Source: Pseudomonas putida | Lineage (GTDB): Bacteria; Pseudomonadota; Gammaproteobacteria; Pseudomonadales; Pseudomonadaceae | Length of the DNA stretch: 64,000 nucleotides | Reading direction: 5' to 3' | Assembly (NCBI RefSeq): GCF_004357765.1 | Contig: NZ_SMTE01000012.1 | Span: forward strand, 109,250 to 173,249 | In this document: positions 1 through 7,955 of the stretch, piece after piece | Layout of the letters: each line of letters begins with the position of its first letter | Position numbering within the stretch: the stretch's first letter is position 1 | Notes under the pieces: generated by a model | The model's input: only the letters and a program-made list of their open reading frames with translations | What the model was told of the DNA's origin: nothing | Databases searched by the model: none | Position numbers and translations under genes: made by a program

Positions 1-114
1 GAATGCTGCTGCCAAGAGGCTGTAGCCCAGGCCCGCCAGCACGTATACGCCCGCGATGCCCAGCAGCAGGCCACTGGCCGCGAGCGCCAGAAAGATGATG
101 AGACCAGTTTTCAT
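1..114 (-). CDS. Small phage membrane protein, partial
   Basis: An ATG at 114 follows a ribosome binding site (AGGAA) and opens a frame that runs off the left edge without a stop (38 codons visible). The product starts MKTGLIIF and is almost wholly hydrophobic (Leu/Ala/Gly/Ile), one or two membrane helices. It lies 10 bp after the terminase stop in the late operon, where lambdoid phages have portal or small accessory genes. I do not recognise the family; a membrane protein at this point is plausible but unassigned. Confidence 0.5.
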   Translation of the reverse strand, partial: MKTGLIIFLALAASGLLLGIAGVYVLAGLGYSLLAAAF

Positions 115-124
115 AGGGTTCCTG

Positions 125-1852
125 TCAGCCAAGCACGATGGGATTGGCGAAGAAGTTGTCGAAGCCGCCGTTTCCTTCAGCTGCCAGCCGCAGCACGGAC
201 CCGATTGCCATGATCAGCGCGACCGCGCCGTCGATCTTGTTGTCGTCGCCCTGTTTGATCGGGCGGACCACGTCGTCGTTTCCTGGCAGGTGCTTGCCGA
301 TCACGTTGCCGATACACCAGGTCATGATCGGATTGCCGTCGTGATGGAAGCGTCCTGACTCGATCGCCGCCTCCAGCTCCTTCATGCCGTCGGACATGTT
401 GGTGTAGTTCTGGGTGATGGTGATCGGGTTAAAACCCTCGTCATCAAGGTCGTGGCTCAGGCCAGTGGCGCCATGTGGGTCAATCGGACTCTCCTTGATC
501 GGCGCCAGATGATTCGCTTCCTTGGTGTCCTCAAGGATCTCCCGATAGTCCACCTCTGCACCTGGTGTCGTGAACAGGTGCCCGGTATTGACCCAGGCCT
601 GGAAGCGCTCGGCCATGCGCTTGTTGTCCACATCGTTGGCGGTGTCTTCCGGAACCCAGAACGCCGGCGCCACGCTGTAGTAGTGGATCTTTCCGTCGAT
701 CTCACGCCAGAACAGCCTGGCCCTGGAGTTCATGTCCAGCTTGCGTGCCAAGTCGAAGCCAGCGATCCACTCCTGCCCCTCGAACTGCTCAAGCGTGAGC
801 GTCTTGTCCTCGCAGGCCTTCCAGCTTTCCATGTTGAAGAAGCCGGATTTGGCACTCACCCACAGGTTCAGGTGCTTGGTCTTGAACGTGTTGGTGAAGC
901 GCGCCGAGCGAATCGCCCTGGCCAGCTGGCTCTCCAGGTACTCCTGAAACACCGACACGCCCATGCACGGGTTGGCCTTGGCCAGATTCTTCGGGTCGGT
1001 CCAGTCGTCGCCATCGTCGAGCGTCCAGATGTAGCCGAATAGCTCGTCGTCCGGCACGGTGCCGTTGAGCATCTCGATGACCTGGCGGCGCTTGTCGTAG
1101 CAAGGCCCCTCGATGTTCGCGCCGGCAGTGGTAATGATGAACATCAACGGCTGGCGGCGAGCGCCCATGCCGGTGAGCATTGTGTCGTACTGGGCCGCGC
1201 TGTCGTGCTCGTGGTATTCGTCGATGATCGCGCAGGACGGAGACGCACCATCACCAGGGTTGCCGATCAGCGGCTCGAAACGGCTGCCGTTCGACGGGAT
1301 GTTCAGGTTAGAGGCATTTACCTCAATGCCCGCCGCCTCGATCAGCATGGGCGACCGGCTAACCATCAGCCTCGCGGGACGGAACACCTCCCAAGCCTGC
1401 TTCTCGGTGGTTGCACCGGAATAGACCTCTGCACCGAACTCGTTGTCGGCGGTGAACATGCTGATGCCGACGCCGGCGGCAATCACCGATTTGCCGTTCT
1501 TGCGGGGCACCTCCCAGTAGCTCTCGCGGAAGCGCCGGTATCCGCTCTTCTTCCGGACCCACCCGAAGGTGCAGGCCAGGCCGAAGAGCTGCCAAGGCTC
1601 CAGGGTGATCAGCTGTCGCTTGAACGCCCATTCGCCCTTGGTGTGGGGCAGCAGCTGCATGAGGCGCAGCTTCTTCTCGGCCTTCGCCGGGTCGAACTTG
1701 TACGGGTAGTTCTTCGAGCGGCTGGCCGCTACATCATCGAAGTGCCGCTCGATCGCCTGATGAATGAAACGGCAAGCGGGAAACTTTCCTTTGAGGACGG
1801 ACTTTGCCCACGCCATCGCCTTGTCGACGTTGGTGTACTTGGCTCTGGCCAT
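125..1852 (-). CDS. terL: Phage terminase large subunit (TerL)
   Basis: This 575-residue protein is the ATP-driven DNA packaging motor and headful/cos nuclease. The N-terminal ATPase has a Walker A-like loop VPRKNGKS at about 115-122 and a Walker B segment IIDEYH at about 212-217, typical of HK97-type terminases (Terminase_1 family). The C-terminal half carries acidic nuclease-type positions (for example GFDLARKLD). Its length fits the family. The start codon overlaps the terS stop by ATGA, so the two are translationally coupled. It acts with terS and, usually, a neighbouring HNH protein. Confidence 0.93.
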   Translation of the reverse strand: MARAKYTNVDKAMAWAKSVLKGKFPACRFIHQAIERHFDDVAASRSKNYPYKFDPAKAEKKLRLMQLLPHTKGEWAFKRQLITLEPWQLFGLACTFGWVRKKSGYRRFRESYWEVPRKNGKSVIAAGVGISMFTADNEFGAEVYSGATTEKQAWEVFRPARLMVSRSPMLIEAAGIEVNASNLNIPSNGSRFEPLIGNPGDGASPSCAIIDEYHEHDSAAQYDTMLTGMGARRQPLMFIITTAGANIEGPCYDKRRQVIEMLNGTVPDDELFGYIWTLDDGDDWTDPKNLAKANPCMGVSVFQEYLESQLARAIRSARFTNTFKTKHLNLWVSAKSGFFNMESWKACEDKTLTLEQFEGQEWIAGFDLARKLDMNSRARLFWREIDGKIHYYSVAPAFWVPEDTANDVDNKRMAERFQAWVNTGHLFTTPGAEVDYREILEDTKEANHLAPIKESPIDPHGATGLSHDLDDEGFNPITITQNYTNMSDGMKELEAAIESGRFHHDGNPIMTWCIGNVIGKHLPGNDDVVRPIKQGDDNKIDGAVALIMAIGSVLRLAAEGNGGFDNFFANPIVLG

Positions 1853-2331
1853 CAGGAACTCAGTAGGGCTGCAAACTCGTTGGTGGATTTCTGCTTGTTT
1901 CCGCCGATGATCCGTGTGCGGCTGGCCGGGTCCAGGCCCAGCATCGAACCGAAGGTGACCATCTGGCGCATCGCTTCGTTAGCTGCAGTCAGCGCCGGAT
2001 TTTTCACCGGCCCGCCAGTGGCCCCAGCCACCACGATGCCGTGGGCGATAACCGATTCTTGCGCCCTGCGCCAGTTTCCGTAGGCAGAGCAGAAAGCCTC
2101 GACGTTGTGCATGTCGGTCAGGGCAAGAACTTTTGCCCGGAGCAATTCCGGAACCAGCATTTCCCAAACCCTGGTCGCGTGTTCGCACAGCCATTCGGGC
2201 GCGTCGACGTTGGTCACGAGGGCGAAATCTGGCTCGTCCTTGTTCAGCTTGCGCTTGCCGGGATTGCCGGCCAACGCCTTCTGGGCCGTGGGTTTTGGGC
2301 GACGGCCGGAGCGCCCGGCAACCCCTGGCAT
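1852..2331 (-). CDS. terS: Phage terminase small subunit (P27 family)
   Basis: The 159-residue product begins [14 protein letters not shown] and carries the basic N-terminal signature [19 protein letters not shown] typical of P27-type small terminase subunits, which recognise packaging-site DNA. I chose the ATG at 2331 over the GTG at 2343 because GGAGG lies 6-7 bases before it. The stop overlaps the terL start (ATGA). The 130 bp upstream, to the HNH gene, holds no gene and may contain the cos or pac site. Confidence 0.88.
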   Translation of the reverse strand: MPGVAGRSGRRPKPTAQKALAGNPGKRKLNKDEPDFALVTNVDAPEWLCEHATRVWEMLVPELLRAKVLALTDMHNVEAFCSAYGNWRRAQESVIAHGIVVAGATGGPVKNPALTAANEAMRQMVTFGSMLGLDPASRTRIIGGNKQKSTNEFAALLSS

Positions 2332-2467
2332 CGGCGCCTCCACTAAACTTTATATTTCGCGGGTGTAAAAAAACGACTGAGGGCGCGGTGTCCGAGCGAA
2401 AAGGCCTGAACTTTTGACCCTCCCCCTCCCCATCAATGAGATTTCGTCTCATTTCAGCCGTTTTCGA

Positions 2468-2836
2468 TCATTTTTTGATCGTTTTCGACTCCCGCTGCGT
2501 CTTGGCCTTGTGGCAATCGCGGTTGATCGCCCGCAGGTTGTGGTCATCATCGGTCCCGCCGTGAGCCAGGGCCACGATGTGGTCAACCTCATGCGCTTCG
2601 CGGATGCGGCCGAGCCGGGTGCAGTCATCACACAGACAAAGGTACTGATCTCGCTTCAGGATTCGCTCACGCTTGCGCCGCCACGGGCGACCGCCACGGC
2701 CCGACCCCTTACGTGTCGCCCAGGCCTTGGCTTGTTCGGCAGCCAGGTCGGCATGGCCATCGCAGTAGCCATTGGCATTGCGGTGCAGCGATCGGCAGCC
2801 TTGCGCCCGGCATGGTCGTTGTGGTCTCAGCGGCAT
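2468..2836 (-). CDS. HNH endonuclease
   Basis: The 122-residue protein has a basic middle (WRRKRERILKRD) followed by a C-terminal HNH fold: CLCDDC for zinc, VDHIV for the first catalytic His, then HNLRAINRDCHK for the Asn and last His. HNH proteins beside terS/terL are needed for cos-end cleavage in several HK97-like phages, so a packaging role is likely; a homing role is less likely because there is no sign of intron insertion. The start overlaps the end of the preceding coiled-coil gene by about 10 bases. Confidence 0.88.
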   Translation of the reverse strand: MPLRPQRPCRAQGCRSLHRNANGYCDGHADLAAEQAKAWATRKGSGRGGRPWRRKRERILKRDQYLCLCDDCTRLGRIREAHEVDHIVALAHGGTDDDHNLRAINRDCHKAKTQRESKTIKK

Positions 2837-3009
2837 GGCGAGCCGTCCAGATAGTGCGTGCGAGGAAGTTCGTCAGAGTCGATAGCCGTATCGTCAGCCA
2901 GCGCCTCGATCAGGGCTAGGTTCTGGGTCGCGATCTGTTCGAGCAGGCTGGTCTGCTTCTGCTGCTGGTCCAGGATCTGCTGGAGCAAAGAGATTGCTTG
3001 CTCGTTCAC
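2827..3009 (-). CDS. Small coiled-coil phage protein
   Basis: The 60-residue product starts at a GTG preceded by AAGGTGG. It has a Leu/Gln-rich heptad-like helix (ISLLQQILDQQQKQTSLLEQ) that should form a coiled coil, then an acidic stretch and a conserved-looking tail YLDGSPCR. It lies between the holin and the HNH gene and overlaps, in another frame, the small gene 2894-3070. No function is known; I recall similar proteins in Pseudomonas prophages just upstream of HNH/terS, but this is from memory only. Confidence 0.65.
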   Translation of the reverse strand: MNEQAISLLQQILDQQQKQTSLLEQIATQNLALIEALADDTAIDSDELPRTHYLDGSPCR

Positions 3010-3070
3010 GGGCCACCTTCATCCACTTGTTGATCCATTCACGCCGGGCCGCGCACCCAGTACAGCTCAT
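2894..3070 (-). CDS. Small Cys-motif protein of the lysis cassette
   Basis: An ATG at 3070 overlaps the holin stop (ATGA) and opens a 58-codon frame beginning MSCTGCAARREWINKWM. The CxxC pair and RREW segment look conserved, while the tail from about residue 22 on is Pro/Asp-rich and runs through the start of the coiled-coil gene in another frame. Position right after the holin suggests a lysis accessory, but there is no signal peptide or lipobox, so it is not a spanin by sequence. Function unknown. Confidence 0.5.
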   Translation of the reverse strand: MSCTGCAARREWINKWMKVARERASNLFAPADPGPAAEADQPARTDRDPEPSPDRGAG

Positions 3071-3393
3071 CAGCCCTGAGCCTTACGAGACAGGAACAGG
3101 TCGGAGTAGCCGCGAAGCTTCTCCACGCCCATGAAGCCGACCATGCCGCCGGCGAATGTGGCCATGCCCTGCGGCAAGCCCATCCATTCGAGCAGCGGCA
3201 CCAGGGCCAGGGTGATGAGGCCGCATAGCGCGCCCTCCAAGAACATCTGCCGGCGCGTGCCGCCGCCATACACCACCCGGAGGACGGCGATCGCGACTGA
3301 CAAGCCAGCGGCATACAGCTGAGGCTGATGGGCCAGCACCCAGGTGAGCACAGCGGCCCACAGGCCAGGATCCTTCTCGGGCATGTTTGGCAT
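3070..3393 (-). CDS. Holin, lambda family
   Basis: The 107-residue product has three hydrophobic segments (about 18-35, 47-66 and 72-86), with LWAAVLTWVLAHQPQLYAAG at the start and GMATFAGGMVGFMGVEKLR near the end, matching the lambda-type holin family. It would form membrane lesions that time host lysis. I chose the ATG at 3393 because GGGAGG lies 8 bases upstream; an upstream frame extends into a terminator. No endolysin follows directly inside the window, so it may lie further left or the holin may act with a distant lysin. Confidence 0.82.
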   Translation of the reverse strand: MPNMPEKDPGLWAAVLTWVLAHQPQLYAAGLSVAIAVLRVVYGGGTRRQMFLEGALCGLITLALVPLLEWMGLPQGMATFAGGMVGFMGVEKLRGYSDLFLSRKAQG

Positions 3394-3426
3394 CTCGGTT
3401 CCTCCCTTTGCGGGGAGTTGAATACG

Positions 3427-3456
3427 AAAAAGCCCCAGCATTTGCTGAGGCCTTTG
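3427..3456 (-). terminator. Intrinsic terminator before the lysis genes
   Basis: On the minus strand the hairpin GCCTCAGC-AAAT-GCTGGGGC is followed by TTTTT. It lies 34 bases before the holin start, within the transcript that must produce the late genes, the place where lambdoid phages put the terminator read through with Q-type antitermination. Confidence 0.75.
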
Positions 3457-3532
3457 GAAGGTGGTTTGTGGCGTTTCCCTTCGCCCCCACACGGGGCTAG
3501 ACTCTGCCTCCCATTAATAGGAGGCAATGCCC

Positions 3533-3730
3533 ATGGAATTAAAAGAAAAAGCCTGGCACATCGCGATGGCCTTGGTAGCAAACGGAACCATCAAGTTCGA
3601 CTTGGACGACTGCCTGGCCGGCATCGAAGCCATCGAAGAGGCGCAAGAGAAGATTCGTGATGCTTACAAAGCGCGATCTACCGCTAACGTCTCGAAAACT
3701 TTGGACTCGCTGAAGGGGTTCCGGCCATAA
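3533..3730 (+). CDS. Small phage protein, opposite to the late operon
   Basis: The 65-residue product starts MELKEKAWHIAMALVANGTI at the ATG 8 bases after AGGAGG; an upstream ATG at 3527 is too close to that site. It is acidic and helical with a basic C-terminus and no membrane segment. It lies between two minus-strand terminators, antisense to the presumed late leader, with its own terminator directly after the stop, which suggests an autonomous moron. I do not recognise the family well enough to name it. Confidence 0.65.
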   Translation: MELKEKAWHIAMALVANGTIKFDLDDCLAGIEAIEEAQEKIRDAYKARSTANVSKTLDSLKGFRP

Positions 3731-3734
3731 AAAA

Positions 3735-3757
3735 ACCCGGCTCTAGGGCCGGGCTTT
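3735..3757. terminator. Bidirectional intrinsic terminator
   Basis: The hairpin CCCGG-CTCTAGGG-CCGGG is followed by TTTT on the plus strand (end of the 3533 gene) and by a run of seven T on the minus strand. On the minus strand it is the first of two terminators between the candidate late promoter and the holin. Confidence 0.75.
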
Positions 3758-3798
3758 TAATGTCAGTCCTCAACGTGCGCAGGAATGACAGGATGGAC

Positions 3799-3829
3799 AT
3801 AATTTCGCTCAGTCGCTCACTGATGTCAA
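3799..3829 (-). promoter_or_regulatory. Candidate late promoter (pR'-like) with repeated motif in the spacer
   Basis: On the minus strand a perfect -35 TTGACA (3824-3829) is followed 19 bases later by AATTAT (3799-3804). The spacer holds two copies of TGAGCGA eight bases apart. The site lies directly downstream of the candidate late regulator and upstream of two terminators and the lysis genes, the layout of lambda pR' with its Q-binding element inside the promoter. The 19-base spacing is longer than usual; assignment is inferred. Confidence 0.45.
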
Positions 3830-3836
3830 CAGGCAA

Positions 3837-4523
3837 TCACGCGGCCTCTTTCATCAGCAAGCCTTCAGCCTCCAGAATCACGCGCACTTCAGCCAGCGCG
3901 TCGTCGATCATGCCGTCGAGCTTCTCGTTGATCTCCAGCCTCCAGCGCCGGCGCGTAGACTCCGGTGTGGCGTCGAGATCCCAGGTGTTCATGTCGTAAA
4001 AGCTGTCCGGCAGGATGATCACATCCTCTTCGAGCGCTTCGATGCGCTTCTTCGCTGCCTGGCCAGCGGCGACAGCAGCATTCACGGCGGCCTCCCGACG
4101 CCACGGCGAGGCATCCAGAGGAATATCCACCGATACAGATTGTGGAGCCTTGCGACGTGCCCCCTTGAGCTTTGGTATGGCCCAGGCGGTCACCGCCTTG
4201 TAGATGAACAATGCCGGCGCAGGGCTTGCGATCAGTGGACGAACCAGCGTGATCGCCTGCACCTTTTTCGCCTTATTGGTGCTGTATTTTGCTACTAGGG
4301 CATCCCAGTGCCGCCCCTTGAGCATGTGATGCAGGCGCGCCGACAGCCAGTAATCGACCTGGGTGCGGTCGATGCCGTCCGACCGCCCACCCAGCGAGGC
4401 CAGGCAACCACCCTCCTCCTCTGCCGACTTGTACAGCTTCTGCCAGGCCTGGGCCTTCGCCGCTCCCTTCTCGCCCGCCGCCAGAGCGGCAACTACTGCA
4501 CCCGAAACGCTGCTGTAAACCAT
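3837..4523 (-). CDS. Phage protein, candidate late-gene antiterminator by position
   Basis: The 228-residue product (MVYSSVSGAVVAALA...) is Ala- and Lys-rich, with a basic middle (KLKGARRKAPQ) and an acidic helical C-terminus (DGMIDDALAEVRVILEAEG). ATG at 4523 follows GGGGGAAGG; a TTG at 4538 is the alternative. It is the last gene of the early minus-strand operon and is followed by a promoter and two terminators before the lysis genes, exactly where lambda has Q. I see no diagnostic Q motif, so the role rests on position. Confidence 0.6.
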   Translation of the reverse strand: MVYSSVSGAVVAALAAGEKGAAKAQAWQKLYKSAEEEGGCLASLGGRSDGIDRTQVDYWLSARLHHMLKGRHWDALVAKYSTNKAKKVQAITLVRPLIASPAPALFIYKAVTAWAIPKLKGARRKAPQSVSVDIPLDASPWRREAAVNAAVAAGQAAKKRIEALEEDVIILPDSFYDMNTWDLDATPESTRRRWRLEINEKLDGMIDDALAEVRVILEAEGLLMKEAA

Positions 4524-4534
4524 GTCCTTCCCCC

Positions 4535-4852
4535 TCAATCCCCGGTGTAGTTGGTGCCGCCGGCGCCGCGCCGGTTGCTTCCCTGATATGTCGCCTCAGG
4601 CCCGGATGCCTGAGGGTTCTTCAACAGCTCGATCTGCCGGAGCGCTGCCCGAAGCCTCATGCTGAGCTGGGTCACCAGTTCATCCAGGGCCAGGGCCTCG
4701 CCGGTTGCAGCCACTACCCAGCCCGAGGCGTTGCAGTGGTCGCATGGCAGTTCGTGAAACAAACCCTTGATTACCGCTCTCCCACGGCACAAACGGCACT
4801 CTTCCAGCTCGATCACGGCCTTCTTGAAGGCTGGGCCGTGGCTCTTCCTCAC
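4535..4852 (-). CDS. Zinc-finger phage protein
   Basis: The 105-residue product has two paired cysteine motifs, CRLC (about 18-21) and CDHC (about 38-41) followed by NASGW, like a DnaJ-type zinc-binding module. The rest is a helical segment (LDELVTQLSMRLRAALRQIELL) and a disordered Gly/Asn tail. Its start overlaps the preceding gene's stop (ATGA), and the next gene begins 12 bases after its own stop. Zinc-finger proteins beside Q-like regulators occur in many lambdoid phages; the precise role is unknown. Confidence 0.7.
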   Translation of the reverse strand: MRKSHGPAFKKAVIELEECRLCRGRAVIKGLFHELPCDHCNASGWVVAATGEALALDELVTQLSMRLRAALRQIELLKNPQASGPEATYQGSNRRGAGGTNYTGD

Positions 4853-5124
4853 TCAGTCACCTCGCCCAGCACCTCGAAGCCCCGTGGTGGCCAACCGAAA
4901 AGGCGCCACATCACTTCCTCGTTCCAGGTAAGCGCACGCTGGCGACCGTAAAGGGTGGTCATGGTGTAGCCGCCCAATTCCTTCTTGATGCGCACTGTGC
5001 GCTCGCCGAGACGATGGCAGAGTTCGGCGATCACCGACTTTGGGCTGCCATTCGGGGTGCTGTCGTCGTAGGAAAGGCAACCGCAGATGGCTTGGGCTTT
5101 ATCGATCAATTGGCTGTTGTTCAT
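4849..5124 (-). CDS. Hypothetical phage protein in the nin-like region
   Basis: The 91-residue product starts MNNSQLIDKAQAICGCLSYD and contains a Trp-rich C-terminal part (LTWNEEVMWRLFGWPPRGFE). It overlaps both neighbours by four bases (ATGA), so it is part of a single translationally coupled early operon. No motif gives a function. Its position between the recombinase and the zinc-finger gene corresponds to the nin region of lambda. Confidence 0.7.
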   Translation of the reverse strand: MNNSQLIDKAQAICGCLSYDDSTPNGSPKSVIAELCHRLGERTVRIKKELGGYTMTTLYGRQRALTWNEEVMWRLFGWPPRGFEVLGEVTE

Positions 5125-6422
5125 CGTTTTGAATCCTCGCTAATTACAAATGCGGTAAGGTCGCTTGAACCCGCGCCTGCCGTGGCCTGGGCCGATTTCT
5201 GCGAATTTTCAACTAAGGCGTTATTAAGGCGGTGGATGGACTGAAAGCCGATCCGATCAAGCCAGGCGTGCCACTTCTCCAAGGCTGCCCGACGCTGCTG
5301 CATGGCTTGGGTGTGGATGTAGGTGCTGGCGATCTTGCCGAGCGTGTGGTTCAGCAACATCTCGCCGATGTGGCCGTCGATGCCGAGGTCAGTCCAAGTG
5401 CTGCGGGATACCTTGCGCAGGTCGTGACTGGTCCACTCGCCCTGCCCCAAGCGCTTGAACACGTTGCTGGCCTGGGTCTCGCTCAGGGACAGGCCGCGCC
5501 GGCTTGGAAACAGGTACACACCCTCATAGCCGTTGGCCTGCTGAATAGCCCGGTACCGGACCAGAAGGGCCTGCAGTTGGCCTGTCAGCGGGAGGCGGTG
5601 TTCGGTGCGGGTCTTGGTGTTCGCCGCTGGGATGAACCACTCGGCAGCCGCCAGGGAGATATCGCTCCAGCGCGCCATGCGGGTCTCGCCGATCCTGGTG
5701 CCGTGGGCCAGCATCATCAGGGCCAGCATGGCATCGCCTGGCGCTGCCTCGAAGGCCTGGGCGAGTTGCTGCATCAGCTCCGGCAGTTGCACGTCACGCA
5801 GTCGAGCTGCCTTGGGCAGGATCTTGGCCTTGGTGAAGTCGTTGAAGCGCATCCCGGCCATTGGGTTGGCATCGATCAAGCCCAACTGCAGGGCCTGGCG
5901 GAATGCGGTCAGCAGCAGCGCGAACATCTGCCGCAAGTAGGACAGTGACACCTCGGCCTGACACGGCCACATCAGATGCTTGTCCAGAGCATCGGCATTC
6001 ACATCGGCCACGGCCAGATCTTCCAAGCGCGGCTTCAGGTGCTGGGCAATGGCGGATCGAGCGCCGGCCTTGCGCTTCGCCGACAACGAGCGGTCACGGG
6101 CCATACGGTCGCCGTACCAGTCGAGCAGCTGCCCCACGGTGGCCATGCCCGATACCACCGGCGCGGTGGCCGGATCACGCAGCAGTCGCTGACGCAGGGT
6201 GTGCAGTTCGGCAATCATCGCCGCCACGGGCAGGTCCGGCCAGCGGGCGACCGGCACCCACTTCTTGCCGCGCACCAGGTGCCAGGTACCGCGCTCGCGG
6301 TTGCTCCAGAAGCGCAGGTACAGGCCGGGGTGACGCGGGTCGCGCAGGTCACGCACCGACTTGTCGGCGGCCTGCCGGCGCACTTCGGCCTCGCTCAGCT
6401 TTACCTCACGTGTCGCGCTCAT
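5121..6422 (-). CDS. Tyrosine recombinase inside the early operon
   Basis: The 433-residue protein has an N-terminal arm-type segment (LYLRFW...KWVPVARWPD), a core-binding helical domain (about 105-190) and a catalytic domain with all usual residues: Arg in HGTRIGE, His and Arg in SHDLRK, His in LLNHTLG and Tyr in STYIH. I moved the start to the ATG at 6422, which overlaps the previous stop (ATGA); upstream codons encode an Arg-rich, unlikely extension. It is separate from the integrase at 18451. Its job could be resolution or inversion rather than integration; nothing here shows its target. Confidence 0.88.
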   Translation of the reverse strand: MSATREVKLSEAEVRRQAADKSVRDLRDPRHPGLYLRFWSNRERGTWHLVRGKKWVPVARWPDLPVAAMIAELHTLRQRLLRDPATAPVVSGMATVGQLLDWYGDRMARDRSLSAKRKAGARSAIAQHLKPRLEDLAVADVNADALDKHLMWPCQAEVSLSYLRQMFALLLTAFRQALQLGLIDANPMAGMRFNDFTKAKILPKAARLRDVQLPELMQQLAQAFEAAPGDAMLALMMLAHGTRIGETRMARWSDISLAAAEWFIPAANTKTRTEHRLPLTGQLQALLVRYRAIQQANGYEGVYLFPSRRGLSLSETQASNVFKRLGQGEWTSHDLRKVSRSTWTDLGIDGHIGEMLLNHTLGKIASTYIHTQAMQQRRAALEKWHAWLDRIGFQSIHRLNNALVENSQKSAQATAGAGSSDLTAFVISEDSKR

Positions 6423-6847
6423 GCGGCCACCGTCACAGGCTGGAGCAGGTAGGCGCGAATGGCCTCGACGGCGTCGATGTTGCCTCGGCACACGATCGCC
6501 AGGTAGCCCTGGCCGGCCAGCGCCTGCAGGTAGGCGTCTTGGCTTGGCGACACCGGCGCATCGAACGGCGGCATGGCCTTGAACTCGATGTACAGGCCGA
6601 AGTACCCACCGCGGGCCATCGGCAGCACTAGGTCGGGCACGCCGGCCTTCACGCCCTGCGCCTTAAGCTTTCCGGCCACTGCCTTGACCCGGTGGCCGCC
6701 GTTCGGGACGTGGTAGATCAACTTGTAGGCCTGCGGGTAGCGCAGCTGCAGCTCTTTCATCAGCGCGGCCTGCTCCTGCCCTTCCCTGTCTACGGGCTTG
6801 GCGCGGGCTGGTTTGGTCTTGAACGGGCGAAGGACGGAGGCGTTCAT
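6419..6847 (-). CDS. VRR-NUC domain nuclease
   Basis: The 142-residue protein has the PD-(D/E)xK signature of the VRR-NUC family: a glutamate in the N-terminal helix (REGQEQAALMKEL), then GVPDLVLP with the catalytic Asp and IEFKA with Glu and Lys. Stand-alone VRR-NUC proteins cleave branched DNA and occupy the place of the Rus or RuvC-like resolvase in many lambdoid phages. It overlaps both neighbouring genes by four bases. A Holliday-junction resolving role is inferred. Confidence 0.85.
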   Translation of the reverse strand: MNASVLRPFKTKPARAKPVDREGQEQAALMKELQLRYPQAYKLIYHVPNGGHRVKAVAGKLKAQGVKAGVPDLVLPMARGGYFGLYIEFKAMPPFDAPVSPSQDAYLQALAGQGYLAIVCRGNIDAVEAIRAYLLQPVTVAA

Positions 6848-7140
6848 GCGACCAGCACCCCCTCGTTGATCAGCACAGCCTGGGTGCGCATGACACCCTC
6901 GGCGTGGTACTGGCGGGCGGTGTCGCGATCTACCGCCTTGCTACGCCCGTCGCAGGCGTCATGGCAGGCGCTGCAGCACCAGGCGCCCTGCAGGTCGTGC
7001 GGCTTCTTGCCGACGCCACAGGTGCCGGCCAGGCGGTAGTGCGCGAGCACAGCGGTCTCCGGGTTGCCGTTGCACACGCCGGGGATGCGCACCTGGCACT
7101 CCCGCCCGCGCGCGGCCTTGGTCAATTTGGTTTGGCGCAC
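6844..7140 (-). CDS. YbcO-like putative nuclease (DUF1364)
   Basis: The product, about 98 residues from a GTG at 7140, carries the stretch KAARGRECQVRIPGVCNGNP followed by AVLAHYRLAG and CCSACHDACDGR, nearly the same as the E. coli DLP12 prophage protein YbcO, a zinc-dependent HNH-like putative nuclease. I chose the GTG because AAGGAG lies 8 bases upstream and the previous gene ends two bases before; a start at 7176 would overlap that gene by 34 bases. It belongs to the recombination/nin block. Confidence 0.87.
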   Translation of the reverse strand: MRQTKLTKAARGRECQVRIPGVCNGNPETAVLAHYRLAGTCGVGKKPHDLQGAWCCSACHDACDGRSKAVDRDTARQYHAEGVMRTQAVLINEGVLVA

Positions 7141-7142
7141 GT

Positions 7143-7955
7143 TCAGGACTCCTTCTCGCCGCGGTGCGATTCCCACTCGAAGGGCACAATCACCCCTCCG
7201 CCCTCGCGCAGGCGGTCGTAGCAGCGCTCGCCCATGGCATGGCGAAGCTGGTCTCGGTCGAGGTTGGAAATCACCACCGTGGGGCGCATCTGCTCGTAAC
7301 GCCCGTTGATAATCGCAAACAGGGTGGTCAGCTCGAATTCGCTCGGCTGCTCCTTGCTCACGCCGACTTCGTCCAGCACCAGTAGCGACGGCTCGATCAG
7401 GCTGGATAGGATCTCGGCCTCGGACTGTTCGCTATCGCGGTCGTAAGTGGCGCGGATGGACTGCAGGATCGCCCCCACCGTGCGGTAGACGGCGGTTGCC
7501 GAGGTGTTGCGCATCAACTCGTTGGCCATGCCGGCGCCCAGATGGGTCTTGCCAGTACCAACCTGGCCCAGCAGCATCAGGCACCGCCCGGTGCGCTCGA
7601 TCTCTTCGAACGCCGCCACGTAGCGGGTGCAGTAGGCCAAGGCCTTGCGCTGCCCTTCGTGCTCGACGCGGTAGTTGGCCAAGGTGCGGTCGGCGAAGCG
7701 CTTCGGGATAAGCGCCGAGCCCAGCTTGCGCGTCATGGCCTCACGCTTCAGGCGCGTTTCTTCCGCCAGCTGCTTGGCCTCGCGCTCGGCAATGGCGCTC
7801 TTCTCGCACTCAGGGCAGCGCCCGACGATCTCGCGCCCCATCAACAGGGTCACTCGCTGCTCGAAGGCGCCGTGGTGCTCGCACTCGGCTGGCTGGACAC
7901 GGAAGCCCGCGGCGTTTCTCACGTCGGACATGGTGATTACCGATTCAGATCGCAT
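7143..7955 (-). CDS. DnaC-like helicase loader (phage replication)
   Basis: The 270-residue AAA+ protein has Walker A GQVGTGKTH at about 130-138, Walker B LLVLDEVG at about 189-196 and an Arg-rich C-terminus (RCYDRLREGG). A Cys cluster near the N-terminus (GRCPEC) may bind metal. It should load the host DnaB helicase at the phage origin together with the O-like protein, whose stop it overlaps by 11 bases. GGGAGGAC 8 bases before the ATG at 7955 supports this start over the later ATG at 7931. Confidence 0.88.
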   Translation of the reverse strand: MRSESVITMSDVRNAAGFRVQPAECEHHGAFEQRVTLLMGREIVGRCPECEKSAIAEREAKQLAEETRLKREAMTRKLGSALIPKRFADRTLANYRVEHEGQRKALAYCTRYVAAFEEIERTGRCLMLLGQVGTGKTHLGAGMANELMRNTSATAVYRTVGAILQSIRATYDRDSEQSEAEILSSLIEPSLLVLDEVGVSKEQPSEFELTTLFAIINGRYEQMRPTVVISNLDRDQLRHAMGERCYDRLREGGGVIVPFEWESHRGEKES

